Source of the DNA: JBNKHG01 sp050290225
Lineage (GTDB): Bacteria > Pseudomonadota > Gammaproteobacteria > Pseudomonadales > Cellvibrionaceae
Reading direction: 5' to 3'
NCBI GenBank assembly: GCA_050290225.1
Contig: JBNKHG010000055.1
Coordinates: 1 to 60,187 of the forward strand
Length of the DNA: 60,187 nucleotides
Shown: piece after piece, positions 51,994-60,187 of the stretch
Position numbering within the stretch: position 1 is the first letter of the stretch
Layout: the number at the start of each line of letters is the position of its first letter
Notes under the pieces: model-generated
Seen by the model: only the letters and a program-made list of their open reading frames with translations
Told to the model about the DNA's origin: nothing
The model's database searches: none
Position numbers and translations under genes: made by a program

Positions 51994-52797
51994 ATGGTAA
52001 ACCAAGACCTTCAACGCGCTTTCTATCACCTGCGCTCGAATAAGGCCTTTGAGCTGTTTGTGATCGGGGTGATTATCTTTTCCGCCCTGGTTATCGGTAT
52101 TAAAACCTATGAAATTCCCGCGTCGATGCTGCAATTGGTGGTGGTACTCGATTGGCTGATTACGCTGGTCTTTCTGCTGGAAATCACCATTCGCTATCTC
52201 GGCGAGGAGAATAAACGGCAGTTTTTTACAATACCCTGGAATATTTTCGACACCCTGATTGTGATCGTAAGCCTGGTACCCATCGAAAACAGCGAGATGG
52301 CCCTGGTCGGACGCCTGGTGCGAATCTTCCGGGTGTTGCGTATGGTGTCGATTATTCCCGAGTTACGCATGCTGCTGAATTCCCTGGTGAAGGCCTTGCC
52401 GCAACTGGGTTACGTGATGCTGCTGATGTTTATTATTTTCTATATCTACGCAGCGATCGGCAGTACCTTTTTCGCCAGCATCAACCCCGTGCTGTGGGAC
52501 GATATCTCCGTCAGCCTGCTGACCCTTTTCCGGGTGATGACCTTTGAGGACTGGACGGATGTTATGTATGAAACCATGGCGGAATACCCATTAAGCTGGA
52601 TTTACTACCTGACGTTTATTTTCTTTACCGCTTTCGCTTTCCTCAATATGGTGATCGGGATCGTGGTGAATGTGCTCGAGGAGGAGCACCTGCGGGAGCG
52701 CGAAAAAGTAGCGCAGGCAGCGGGTGAACCGACGCTGCAGGACTTGCAGCGGCAGTTGGATGAAATCAAGTCGCTGCTAAGGCAACAGGGGCGCTAG
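51994..52797 (+). CDS. Single-domain voltage-gated cation channel (NaChBac-like)
   Basis: A 267-residue six-span channel subunit that should form a tetramer in the inner membrane. S1-S3 lie at about 20-95, and the S4 sensor has arginines at 107, 110, 113 and 116 (VGRLVRIFRVLRM). S5 is near 138-160, the pore loop carries the filter TFEDWTD at 183-189, and S6 is at 204-228 (FIFFTAFAFLNMVIGIVV). A C-terminal coiled coil (LQDLQRQLDEIKSLLRQ) would hold the tetramer, as in bacterial sodium channels. The filter replaces the TLESW of NavAb with TFEDW, so ion preference is uncertain. It starts 34 bases after mksB. Confidence 0.88.
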   Translation: MVNQDLQRAFYHLRSNKAFELFVIGVIIFSALVIGIKTYEIPASMLQLVVVLDWLITLVFLLEITIRYLGEENKRQFFTIPWNIFDTLIVIVSLVPIENSEMALVGRLVRIFRVLRMVSIIPELRMLLNSLVKALPQLGYVMLLMFIIFYIYAAIGSTFFASINPVLWDDISVSLLTLFRVMTFEDWTDVMYETMAEYPLSWIYYLTFIFFTAFAFLNMVIGIVVNVLEEEHLREREKVAQAAGEPTLQDLQRQLDEIKSLLRQQGR

Positions 52798-52821
52798 CCG
52801 GTAACAGATTAAGGTAAAACT

Positions 52822-53664
52822 ATGTGGATTGGACGAATTATCGGAACTGTCTTGGGCTATATTTCGCTGGGCATTTTGGGGGGCATACTGGGTTTTCTGG
52901 TTGGCGGAATTTTTGATCGCGGCCTGCGGGGGGCGGATTCCCTGGGCTCCGTTGGCGCCGGCGGCTTTCGCGGATTCGGCTTCGGACCCAGTGCCGAAGA
53001 GCTGGAGAAAATGCAAACGGTGTTTTTCAAAACCGTGTTTTCCCTGATGGGGCACCTGGCCAAGGCCGACGGACGGGTATCCGAAGAGGAAGTCGCCCAC
53101 ACCGAACACTTTATGGGGCAAATGGGGCTGACCCCCGAACACCGCCGCGAGGCCATCACCCTGTTTAAAACCGGTGCCAGTGCCAATTTCTCTGCCGATA
53201 CTTGCCTGGATGAATTTATCGATGTCTGTGGGAGGCAGGGCAATCTGCGGCAGATGGTACTGGTCTACATGATCGGAGTGGCCCTGGCCGATGGGAGCCT
53301 GCATGCGACTGAGGAAAAGCTGCTGCGCCGGGTTGCCGAGCGTCTGGGCTTCCCGGAAGCGGCCTTCGATCAGATAATGTCCATGATTCGCGGGCAGGAA
53401 CATTTTTCCCGCCAGCAATGGGGTGGCGGTCGCGCCAACGCCAGCGCCCGTGATATGGATGCGGCCTACCAGGCTCTGGGCGTATCGGCCGGTGCCAACG
53501 ACAAAGAAATCAAACGGGCCTACCGGCGCCTGATGAGCGAATACCACCCGGACAAGCTGATGGGCGAAGGTGTCCCGGAGGATATGTTGAAAATGGCAAC
53601 CGAGCGCTCCCAGGAAATTCAGGCCGCCTACGACCTGATTAAAAAACAACGCAAGGCGGCGTGA
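52822..53664 (+). CDS. djlA: DjlA-like membrane-anchored J-domain co-chaperone
   Basis: A 280-residue protein with one N-terminal membrane segment rich in glycine (residues 5-32, ILGGILGFLVGG). A central TerB-like domain follows (MGHLAKADGRVSEEEVAH, IGVALADGSLHATEEKLL), and a C-terminal J domain has the HPD tripeptide in SEYHPDKLMG. DjlA stimulates DnaK at the inner membrane and affects envelope stress responses. The ATG at 52822 follows a weak AAGG. Confidence 0.92.
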   Translation: MWIGRIIGTVLGYISLGILGGILGFLVGGIFDRGLRGADSLGSVGAGGFRGFGFGPSAEELEKMQTVFFKTVFSLMGHLAKADGRVSEEEVAHTEHFMGQMGLTPEHRREAITLFKTGASANFSADTCLDEFIDVCGRQGNLRQMVLVYMIGVALADGSLHATEEKLLRRVAERLGFPEAAFDQIMSMIRGQEHFSRQQWGGGRANASARDMDAAYQALGVSAGANDKEIKRAYRRLMSEYHPDKLMGEGVPEDMLKMATERSQEIQAAYDLIKKQRKAA

Positions 53665-53815
53665 GCAGGACGATTCCGGTGTGGATGATGTTGTGACCCA
53701 ACTTTGCGCACAGGCTATTTACCTGTGCTGTCAGCTGGCGTATGGTGGGTTTGTTCATCCATAAACGCTGACTTTTTTAAATTCGTGGACTTTTAATTGC
53801 AGTAAGGAGCACCCA

Positions 53816-54628
53816 ATGAGCGAACAAGAGCGGATTTTTGTCGTTGTCGACCCCAGTGATGAAAAGCATGTCGCGTTAGAGCGGGCGATTATTACCGCCG
53901 GTCTGCGCAGCCCCAAGGCGCGTCTCTATGTGTTTGTGGGCGTGGACAACGAGGCTGTCGATATGCGCTCTACCAATGATGCGCTGTTCCGTGACCAGTA
54001 CTGGTTTGATGAGCAGATCTCGGGCCCCATCAAAAAAGCAAACCTCGATTTCGAGGTTGAGATGTCCTGGTCCAATGAATGGCAGGCGTCCATTCTCCAG
54101 TCAGCCAAGCGTTTCAGTGCCGACTTTATTCTGCTGCCGGTGCACCGCAAAACCAACCGTCGTCGCTTTACGTTCTCCGAAGCCAAGTGGGAACTGTTGA
54201 AAACCGCCCACTGCCCGGTCATTCTGGTGCGTCCCGGCGCCAAGGCGCAACGCAAGATTGTGCTTGCCGCCGTTAACTTCCAGGCCACCCGCGACGACCA
54301 GAAAGCGTTGAACCAGAAGATTCTCAACCAGGGCAAAACCACGGCCGACAACTACGGCGCAGAATTCCATGTGGTCAACGCCTACCTGGATTCGATGCTC
54401 TATCCGGATCGCGGCAAACTGGCCAACGAAACCGGTTTGCCGGCGGAGCGTATTCACGTCAAGCCCGGTTATACCGATGAGGTGGTCTCCGCCGTGGCGG
54501 AAGAAATCGAAGCAGACCTGGTGGTGATGGGCACCCTGGGCCAGACCGGGAAGACCCAGACCCGTCGTGGTAATACCGCCGCTCGCGTGATCGCGGCACT
54601 GGAAGTGGACGTGATCGTGTTTAACTGA
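53816..54628 (+). CDS. Universal stress protein with two Usp domains
   Basis: A 270-residue cytoplasmic protein made of two UspA folds. The N-terminal domain (IFVVVDPSDEKHVALERA ... CPVILVRPG) lacks a clear ATP loop. The C-terminal domain has VVMGTLGQTGKTQTRRGNTA, resembling the G-x2-G-x9-G(S/T) nucleotide motif. It is related to UspE-type proteins. The ATG at 53816 has AAGGAG upstream, and it is followed by a strong terminator. Confidence 0.9.
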   Translation: MSEQERIFVVVDPSDEKHVALERAIITAGLRSPKARLYVFVGVDNEAVDMRSTNDALFRDQYWFDEQISGPIKKANLDFEVEMSWSNEWQASILQSAKRFSADFILLPVHRKTNRRRFTFSEAKWELLKTAHCPVILVRPGAKAQRKIVLAAVNFQATRDDQKALNQKILNQGKTTADNYGAEFHVVNAYLDSMLYPDRGKLANETGLPAERIHVKPGYTDEVVSAVAEEIEADLVVMGTLGQTGKTQTRRGNTAARVIAALEVDVIVFN

Positions 54629-54652
54629 TCCCATTACTGAAACCTGTTCGTC

Positions 54653-54679
54653 AAAGGAGGCTCCCAGGCCTCCTTTTTT
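54653..54679 (+). terminator. Rho-independent terminator after the universal stress gene
   Basis: AAAGGAGGC and GCCTCCTTT form a nine-base stem around a short loop, followed by further T residues. It lies 25 bases past the stop codon. Confidence 0.9.
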
Positions 54680-54691
54680 CTGTTGTAGTCT

Positions 54692-57301
54692 ATGTCGATG
54701 CCATCCCTGCCTGTCGAAACTGTTGTCCCGGATTTGCAACAGACCCTCCGCGAATGCCATCAACTGGTGTTGGAAGCACCGCCCGGAGCCGGTAAAACCA
54801 CCTTGGTGCCGATGGCATTGCTGGATCAGCCCTGGCTCAAGGATCAACGCATTCTGATGCTGGAACCCCGACGACTTGCCGCCCGTGCCGCGGCCGAACG
54901 CATGGCGACACTGTTGGGGGAGCCGGTGGGGCGGACGGTGGGCTACCGTGTGCGCCTGGAAAACAAGGTCAGTGAACAGACCCGGATCGAAGTGGTGACA
55001 GAGGGAATTCTGACCCGCTATCTGCAAACCGATCCTTCCCTGGACGGGGTGGGTCTGGTGATTTTTGACGAATTCCACGAGCGCAGCCTCGATGCCGACC
55101 TTGGCCTGGCCCTGGCATTGCAGGGACGGCGCCTGTTTCGCGATCCCGCCGATGGGAGCGAGCCCCTTAAGTTGCTGGTAATGTCCGCCACCCTGGACGG
55201 CGCCAATGTGGCTGACCTATTGAGTGATACCGCAGAACCGGCGCCGGTCATACGCAGCCAGGGGCGCCAGTTTCCGGTGACCATACATTATGGCAACTCC
55301 TGGCAGAGCGGTGATCCTGTGGCGCCCAGGGTGATGCGCTGTCTACAGCAGGTGCTGGCGCAAGAGCAGGGCAGTGTGCTGGTGTTTCTGCCCGGGCAGG
55401 CGGAAATTCGCCAGGTGCAGCAGGCTCTTGATGAGAGATTGGCCGGGAGTGAGAGATGGGCAGGGGATGAGAGGGTGATGGTAGCACCCCTCTACGGTGA
55501 CCTCAGCCTGGTGGATCAACACCGGGCTATTGAGCCGGCGCCCGAGGGGACACGAAAAATCGTGCTGGCGACGGCCATTGCCGAAAGCAGCCTCACCATC
55601 GAAGGCATTACCGTAGTAGTGGATGCCGGCCTCAGCCGGGCACCCGCCTTTGATCCTAAAACCGGTATGACGCGGTTGTCGACCCGGCGTTTGTCGCGGG
55701 CCTCCAGTGTGCAGCGAATGGGGCGCGCCGGGCGCCTGGCAGCTGGCAGTTGTTACCGGCTTTGGTCAGAGTCACAGCAGTCGCAGTTGATAGCGTTTAC
55801 ACCACCGGAGATTCAACAGGCGGATCTGGCGCCGCTCGCCCTGCAGTTGCTACGCTGGGGCGTCGATGACCCTCGGGAGCTGGATTGGCTGGATCCGCCG
55901 GCCAGCGCCCCCTATAGCCAGGCCCTGGATTTATTGGTGCATTTGGGGGCCGTGGTAAAGCGTTCCGCTCCCGGCGGCGCGCAGTGGCAACTAACGGCCC
56001 ACGGTGAAGCGATGGCGAATTTGCCCGCGCATCCCCGTTTGGCGCATATGTTAATCTTGGGGGAACGTTTCGGACTGCGCCAGCTGGCCTGCGATTTGGC
56101 CACGCTGTTGAGTGAGCGGGATCCCTTGCGAGTGGATTCCGCCGAGATAGGATTGCGTCTTGAGTTATTGCGCGGTGAGCGACAAACCCATGGCGCATCC
56201 CGCTCCATGGTGCAGCGGTTGCGCAAACAGAGTCAGCAATTCCAGCGACTGTGTCAAAACATGGTGGCTGATAAGCAAAAAGAAAAACCCGACTCCGCGG
56301 ATAACGACCGCTGGCTGGGTTTCCTGCTAGCCTGCGCCTACCCGGACCGCATCGGCTTACGGCGGGGTGAGCAGAGCCAGGACTATCGCTTGAGCAACGG
56401 CCGCGGCGCACGCTTGCGGCCGGGGGATGCGTTGCAACAATCCCCTTGGTTGGTGGCGGCCCATCTGGGCGGCCGTGAAGGCAGCAACGTTGACCGGATT
56501 TTTATGGCAGCCGGACTCGACAGCGCACTGTTCGAAAGGGAGCTGGCGGATCTGGTGCAGGTGGATGAAAGCGTAACCTGGGAGAAAACCCGCGAACGTT
56601 TTGTGGCCGAAGAGCGGCGCTGTATTGGTTCCCTGGTATTGTCCCGCTCGCCGTTGCCGTCGGTATCCGCCGAAGCCAAACGGGGCGTACTGATCGAACT
56701 GGTGCGCAACCGTGGGCTGTCGATATTGCCCTGGTCGGAAGAGCTTCGGCAATGGCGGGCGCGGGTGCAACTACTCAGGGAGCTGGACCTGAAGCCGACG
56801 GCCTCTGATGAATCTCCCTGGCCCGATCTGTCCGACCAGGCTTTGCTGGCATCGCTCGAGGATTGGCTGGGCCCCTATTTGGACGGCGTCGAGCATATCA
56901 ATGATTTCGAGCGTCTGGACCTGCCGGCCATTTTACTCGGGCTGTTACCCTGGCCCTTGCCCCAGCAACTGGACGAGCTGGCGCCCCAGCGCATACAGGT
57001 GCCATCGGGATCGCGGATCGCTATCGACTACACCCAATCGCCACCGGTGCTGGCGGTACGGTTGCAGGAAATGTTCGGCTGTGTAATCACACCCAGCATC
57101 GCCCGGGGTCAATTGCCGTTGATGGTGCATCTGCTGTCGCCGGCGCGTCGCCCGCTGCAGGTGACCCAGGATCTGGCCAGCTTCTGGCGCAACGGTTATG
57201 TCGATGTGAAAAAGGCTATGAAAGGGCGCTACCCCAAACATTACTGGCCCGACGATCCCCTCGTGGCCGTGGCCACCGCCAGGGCCAAACCCCGTCGGTG
57301 A
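54692..57301 (+). CDS. hrpB: ATP-dependent helicase HrpB
   Basis: An 869-residue DEAH/DExH-type helicase of the HrpB family. Motif I is APPGAGKTT (residues 29-37), motif Ia LMLEPRRLAARAAAE, motif II IFDEFHERS, motif III MSATLDG, and motif VI RMGRAGRLAAG region. The HA2 and HrpB C-terminal domains follow, with PVLAVRLQEMFG and KGRYPKHYWPDDP, both typical. Its role in bacteria is poorly defined; homologues act on RNA. In the second helicase domain, residues about 248-262 contain a short repeat (ERLAGSERWAGDER) not usual for the family. The ATG at 54692 lies only 12 bases after the terminator. Confidence 0.93.
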   Translation: MSMPSLPVETVVPDLQQTLRECHQLVLEAPPGAGKTTLVPMALLDQPWLKDQRILMLEPRRLAARAAAERMATLLGEPVGRTVGYRVRLENKVSEQTRIEVVTEGILTRYLQTDPSLDGVGLVIFDEFHERSLDADLGLALALQGRRLFRDPADGSEPLKLLVMSATLDGANVADLLSDTAEPAPVIRSQGRQFPVTIHYGNSWQSGDPVAPRVMRCLQQVLAQEQGSVLVFLPGQAEIRQVQQALDERLAGSERWAGDERVMVAPLYGDLSLVDQHRAIEPAPEGTRKIVLATAIAESSLTIEGITVVVDAGLSRAPAFDPKTGMTRLSTRRLSRASSVQRMGRAGRLAAGSCYRLWSESQQSQLIAFTPPEIQQADLAPLALQLLRWGVDDPRELDWLDPPASAPYSQALDLLVHLGAVVKRSAPGGAQWQLTAHGEAMANLPAHPRLAHMLILGERFGLRQLACDLATLLSERDPLRVDSAEIGLRLELLRGERQTHGASRSMVQRLRKQSQQFQRLCQNMVADKQKEKPDSADNDRWLGFLLACAYPDRIGLRRGEQSQDYRLSNGRGARLRPGDALQQSPWLVAAHLGGREGSNVDRIFMAAGLDSALFERELADLVQVDESVTWEKTRERFVAEERRCIGSLVLSRSPLPSVSAEAKRGVLIELVRNRGLSILPWSEELRQWRARVQLLRELDLKPTASDESPWPDLSDQALLASLEDWLGPYLDGVEHINDFERLDLPAILLGLLPWPLPQQLDELAPQRIQVPSGSRIAIDYTQSPPVLAVRLQEMFGCVITPSIARGQLPLMVHLLSPARRPLQVTQDLASFWRNGYVDVKKAMKGRYPKHYWPDDPLVAVATARAKPRR
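55433..55468 (+). repeat. Two 18-bp tandem repeats in hrpB
   Basis: GAGAGATTGGCCGGGAGT is followed by GAGAGATGGGCAGGGGAT and a partial third unit starting GAGAGG. They keep the frame and sit in a loop between helicase motifs. Confidence 0.65.
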
Positions 57302-57360
57302 CGGCTTCCTTAGGCCTTGGTGTGACGGGTTTTCGTCAGGGCGAGGAGGAGGGCAGGGCG

Positions 57361-58791
57361 CTATTCCTCATCGTCCAAAGGCAGTTGCTTTTTGACCTTC
57401 TTTTTAATGGGCGCCCATCCTTCGTCGAGCTTTGGCGTGCTTCCCCATTTGCGAGGAGATGCCTTGGCCGTTGATGTTCCGTCTTGCGCGGCGGCAGTCG
57501 GCTTGCGGCGTTTACCGATATTTTTCTGGTCCCGCAGGCGCTTTTTGACTTTGGGGGCGTCATCCTTTTTGCCGGTTTTTCGGGTATCTTTTTTACTGTC
57601 TTTGCGTTTTTGGGTGGCGGCGGTTTTACCCGAGGTTTTTATTTTTTTCGGACCTTTGAAGCGGGCTTCAAGACTTTTGATCTTGCGGCGCTCGAAGGAC
57701 AGTTGCAGGTAGTGCTCCACGCTGGTCATCAGGTTCCAGTCAGGCGCGGCAACAAAGGTAATCGCCAGACCCTGTTCACCGGCACGGCCAGTGCGCCCGA
57801 TACGGTGAATGTAGTCGTTACCGTTGCGGGGCATATCGAAATTGATCACCAGATCGATGCCGCGAATGTCCAGTCCGCGAGCAGCCACATCCGTGGCCAC
57901 CAGCACTTCAATAGCACCGTGACGCAACTGGGTCATAATCTGGTTGCGCTCATCCTGGTCCATATCGCCATGAAGAAGGCCGACCGGGTGGTTGTGGAAT
58001 TTCAGCAGCCCCTGCAATTTTTCCGCCTGCAACTTGGTATTGGTAAAGATCAGCGCCTTGCTGTAGGTCTCATTGGCCAGCAGCCAATTGGTCAGGCGCT
58101 CCTTGTGGGCGGGATCGTCGGCCAGCACTACCTGTTGGGTGATATTGGCGTGCTTGTCCTGGGGTGTGCTCAGGGTCAGCGTTTCAGGGTTGTTCAGCAC
58201 CTGCTCGGCAACCTTGAGCACGCCTTTGTGGGTGAGCGTGGCGGAAAACAGCAGGGTCTGGCGCTCCCGCCGGCAGGCCTTGGCAATTTTCAGTACATCC
58301 TCGCTGAGGCCCATATCCAGCATCCGGTCCGCTTCATCCAACACGAGAACTTCCAGGTCGGACAGATCGGCAGAGTTTTGGCTCAAGTGCTCTACCAGGC
58401 GCCCGGGGGTGGCGATAACAATCTCGGGGTTTTTCCGCAGCAGGGCCTTTTGATACTTGAACTCCTGTCCGCCCATAATCATGCCTGCCTCCACGCGGGT
58501 AAATGCAGACAGGTCCTTGGCGTTTTTGAATACCTGTCGCGCCAGCTCCCGGGTTGGCACCAGGATCAGCGCCCGGGTGGCGGAATCGGGTGCCGGATTC
58601 TCCATCAGGCGCTGTAGTATCGGCAGCAAAAACGCCAGGGTCTTGCCGCTGCCGGTTTCGGCGCTCACCAGCAGGTCCTTTTGAGCCAACGCCCGGGGTA
58701 TGGTCTGCTGCTGCACTGGCGTCGGTTGTGCCAGGCCCAGCTTCTCCAAGGCCTTGAAGATCTGGGAATTCAGTGGAAAATCGGTAAACAA
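57361..58791 (-). CDS. DEAD-box RNA helicase (SrmB/RhlE-like) with a basic tail
   Basis: A 476-residue helicase. The Q motif is LGLAQPTPVQQQTIP, motif I AETGSGKT, Ia PTRELARQ, II DEADRMLDMG, III SAT and VI HRIGRTGRAG. The last 120 residues are lysine-rich and disordered-looking, ending LPLDDEE, suitable for RNA binding in ribosome assembly. I chose the TTG at 58791 because GAGGA lies seven bases upstream and homology begins at LFTDFPLN; the open frame reaches 58947. The gene converges with hrpB across 59 bases. Confidence 0.88.
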   Translation of the reverse strand: MFTDFPLNSQIFKALEKLGLAQPTPVQQQTIPRALAQKDLLVSAETGSGKTLAFLLPILQRLMENPAPDSATRALILVPTRELARQVFKNAKDLSAFTRVEAGMIMGGQEFKYQKALLRKNPEIVIATPGRLVEHLSQNSADLSDLEVLVLDEADRMLDMGLSEDVLKIAKACRRERQTLLFSATLTHKGVLKVAEQVLNNPETLTLSTPQDKHANITQQVVLADDPAHKERLTNWLLANETYSKALIFTNTKLQAEKLQGLLKFHNHPVGLLHGDMDQDERNQIMTQLRHGAIEVLVATDVAARGLDIRGIDLVINFDMPRNGNDYIHRIGRTGRAGEQGLAITFVAAPDWNLMTSVEHYLQLSFERRKIKSLEARFKGPKKIKTSGKTAATQKRKDSKKDTRKTGKKDDAPKVKKRLRDQKNIGKRRKPTAAAQDGTSTAKASPRKWGSTPKLDEGWAPIKKKVKKQLPLDDEE

Positions 58792-59006
58792 GCGGGCGTC
58801 CTCGATGGGGCAAAATGGGGAGGCGCACTTTAGCAGATTTGGGGAGGGTTTTCGATGATCGGCGATGGGCGCGATCACCGCTGTCATGACTGTCCCGAGC
58901 GCACCACCTGGACATGGCGCTCCTTTACCCGAAATCCCCTGCCTCATAAACTAAGGACCATAAACTGAGACTCATACACGAAATAAACACCCTGGAGGAG
59001 AAGTGC

Positions 59007-59402
59007 ATGGATCAAAGACTCTATTTTGTGCTGGGTGATCTCGCCAGTAATACCGTGGTCGGCGCGGTTATAGGTTGGGTCAGTTGGCTGCTGACAGGCA
59101 CAGGCGGCAGCATGCTGGTAGCCATGGTCATTATGATGATTGTCGGCATGATAATCGCGTTTTTGCTGTGGATTCCGCTCAGCATGTTATTCGGTGCCAT
59201 GGAAGTCATGTTACCGCTGATGCTGACGGGGATGACCAGTGGCATGGTGGTGGGAATGTGGGTGACCATGACACCGCTGAACGCACTCAGTGGTTTTCTG
59301 ATGGGTGGTGTCTGCGGCTTTATCACCATCACGGGTATCTGGATCATAAACAATCAGTTACGGGGTGTGGTGAGTCTCCAGGGAGAGAAAAGCGATGGTT
59401 GA
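59007..59402 (+). CDS. Four-span membrane protein, unknown
   Basis: A 131-residue methionine- and glycine-rich membrane protein with hydrophobic segments at about 15-32, 36-60, 65-88 and 95-118. I do not recognise the family. The ATG at 59007 follows GGAGGAG. Its 3' end overlaps the following methyltransferase by eight bases, so they are co-translated and may work on a shared membrane substrate. Confidence 0.75.
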   Translation: MDQRLYFVLGDLASNTVVGAVIGWVSWLLTGTGGSMLVAMVIMMIVGMIIAFLLWIPLSMLFGAMEVMLPLMLTGMTSGMVVGMWVTMTPLNALSGFLMGGVCGFITITGIWIINNQLRGVVSLQGEKSDG

Positions 59403-60012
59403 CCATGTTACCCGGGCCAAGTGGGACAAGCTGGCGCCCAGTTTTGATTTTATGGCGGGCAAGGGCGCGGAAAAACGCTGGGAGCCCTTCAAGCGCGAAC
59501 TGTTCTCGCGTATGGAGGGGCGGGTGTTGTTTCTGGCACTGGGTACCGGCCTGGATATACCGTGTTTTCCGGAAGGCAAGGATATTGTCGCCATCGATAT
59601 CAGCCCGGGCATGTTGAAAGTTGCCGAGCCGAGAGTCGCGGCCTACAACGGCAATTTAACGGCCGAGGTGATGGACGTGCACGCATTGACCTTTGCCGAC
59701 AATACATTTGATCAGGTGGTTACCTCCTGTACCTTTTGTTCGGTACCCAATCCGGTGCAGGGCTTGGCGTCGTTAAAAAGAGTGTTAAAACCGGGTGGCG
59801 ACCTGTTGATGTTTGAACATACCGGCAGTCGCTATTACCCGTTTAAATGGATGATGGATTTAATGACGCCGCTGACGCGAAAAATTGGACCGGATATGAA
59901 CCGCGCTACGGTCGACAATGTGCGCAGGGCCGGGTTTGACGTGGTTGAGGTGAATAACCTGTTTTTGGATGTGGTGAAGACGATCCGGGCGCGCAAGAGC
60001 TGTCCTGTTTGA
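59395..60012 (+). CDS. Class I SAM-dependent methyltransferase
   Basis: A 205-residue methyltransferase with motif I FLALGTGLDIPCFP, motif II VAIDISPGMLKVAE, then DVHALTFADNTFDQVVTSC and the post-motif LKRVLKPGGDLLMFEH, like UbiE or phospholipid N-methyltransferases. The C-terminal IGPDMNRATVDNVRRAGFDV fits lipid-acting relatives (PmtA- or METTL7-like). It overlaps the membrane protein gene. Substrate is inferred to be lipid or quinone, with low certainty. Confidence 0.85.
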   Translation: MVDHVTRAKWDKLAPSFDFMAGKGAEKRWEPFKRELFSRMEGRVLFLALGTGLDIPCFPEGKDIVAIDISPGMLKVAEPRVAAYNGNLTAEVMDVHALTFADNTFDQVVTSCTFCSVPNPVQGLASLKRVLKPGGDLLMFEHTGSRYYPFKWMMDLMTPLTRKIGPDMNRATVDNVRRAGFDVVEVNNLFLDVVKTIRARKSCPV

Positions 60013-60055
60013 AAATTGGGTTATGGTTTCCCGGACCAGCGGGTTGAGTTAAATG

Positions 60056-60075
60056 ACTCCCGGCATAGCCGGGAG
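60056..60075. terminator. Strong hairpin between convergent genes
   Basis: CTCCCGGC and GCCGGGAG pair around three bases. A second smaller hairpin (GCCCTTTGAGGGC on the minus strand) follows at about 60089-60101. The first probably ends transcription from both sides. Confidence 0.7.
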
Positions 60076-60118
60076 CTTATTGGGTTACGCCCTCAAAGGG
60101 CTCTTATTGCGCCCAAGG

Positions 60119-60186
60119 CGCTACCAGCCTCCAAGCTCCAACTGATCCTTGCGTATGTCTTCCTGTTCCTGATTGCGGATGTATTC
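60119..60186 (-). CDS. 3' end of a gene cut by the window edge (possibly an IS200-like transposase)
   Basis: The minus strand reads EYIRNQEQEDIRKDQLELGGW and stops at about 60119. A similar YIRNQE-type ending occurs in REP-associated tyrosine transposases, and two hairpins lie just downstream, but 22 residues are too few to name the family. Confidence 0.35.
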
Positions 60187-60187
60187 C

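Overview
The window looks like chromosome from a GC-rich, probably marine gammaproteobacterium near the Pseudomonas/Cellvibrionales lineage. Gene orders such as smc-zipA-ligA and lpxH/ppiB-glnS-cysS match the Pseudomonas arrangement. ZipA, an E. coli-type zinc HemB, AcnB and MksF-MksE-MksB also point there. This placement rests on gene order and protein recognition, not on a tree. Layout: 1-2,100 is a decaying AT-richer island beside a tRNA-Asp gene, with a broken tyrosine integrase, a HigBA-like toxin-antitoxin operon under a perfect palindrome, a frameshifted nucleotidyltransferase antitoxin and a second integrase tail. 2,101-2,298 holds tRNA-Asp and tRNA-Val. 2,468-13,882 carries ccmH-ccmI, smc-zipA-ligA, a transglycosylase-like lipoprotein, two unknown genes and an AraC regulator. 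14,117-25,642 carries lipid metabolism (acyl-CoA dehydrogenase, FadD, patatin), a nitrate-sensing-type chemoreceptor, aconitase B, a DUF1289 protein and MiaE. 25,671-38,698 is the accessory part: a TetR/amidohydrolase pair destroyed by one deletion, a HAD hydrolase, an AidB-like dehydrogenase, a 1,083-residue reductive-dehalogenase/ferredoxin-reductase/ferredoxin fusion with a divergent, internally shortened LysR gene, a 14-bp repeat array, a nitrobindin-like protein, a GST interrupted by a stop codon, YigZ, dodecin and a gutted alkaline phosphatase. 38,899-45,505 is housekeeping (lpxH, ppiB, glnS, cysS, hemB), with two small membrane-protein genes inserted between ppiB and lpxH. 45,554-54,628 carries twin DUF3012 lipoproteins, mksF-mksE-mksB, a single-domain voltage-gated cation channel, DjlA and a two-domain universal stress protein. 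54,692-60,187 carries hrpB, a DEAD-box helicase, a membrane protein with an overlapping methyltransferase, and a cut-off gene end. How the parts relate: the reductive-dehalogenase fusion has every module needed to take electrons from NAD(P)H to cobalamin in one chain. A divergent LysR regulator and a T-N11-A palindrome lie upstream, and an acyl-CoA dehydrogenase lies downstream on the same strand; this is the strongest candidate for unusual catabolism here. The Mks condensin lacks the MksG/JetD nuclease partner of Wadjet plasmid defence. A second theme is genome plasticity: short tandem repeats with units of 14-21 bp recur in at least eight places, inside genes in multiples of three, and several genes carry clean deletions or single-base lesions.
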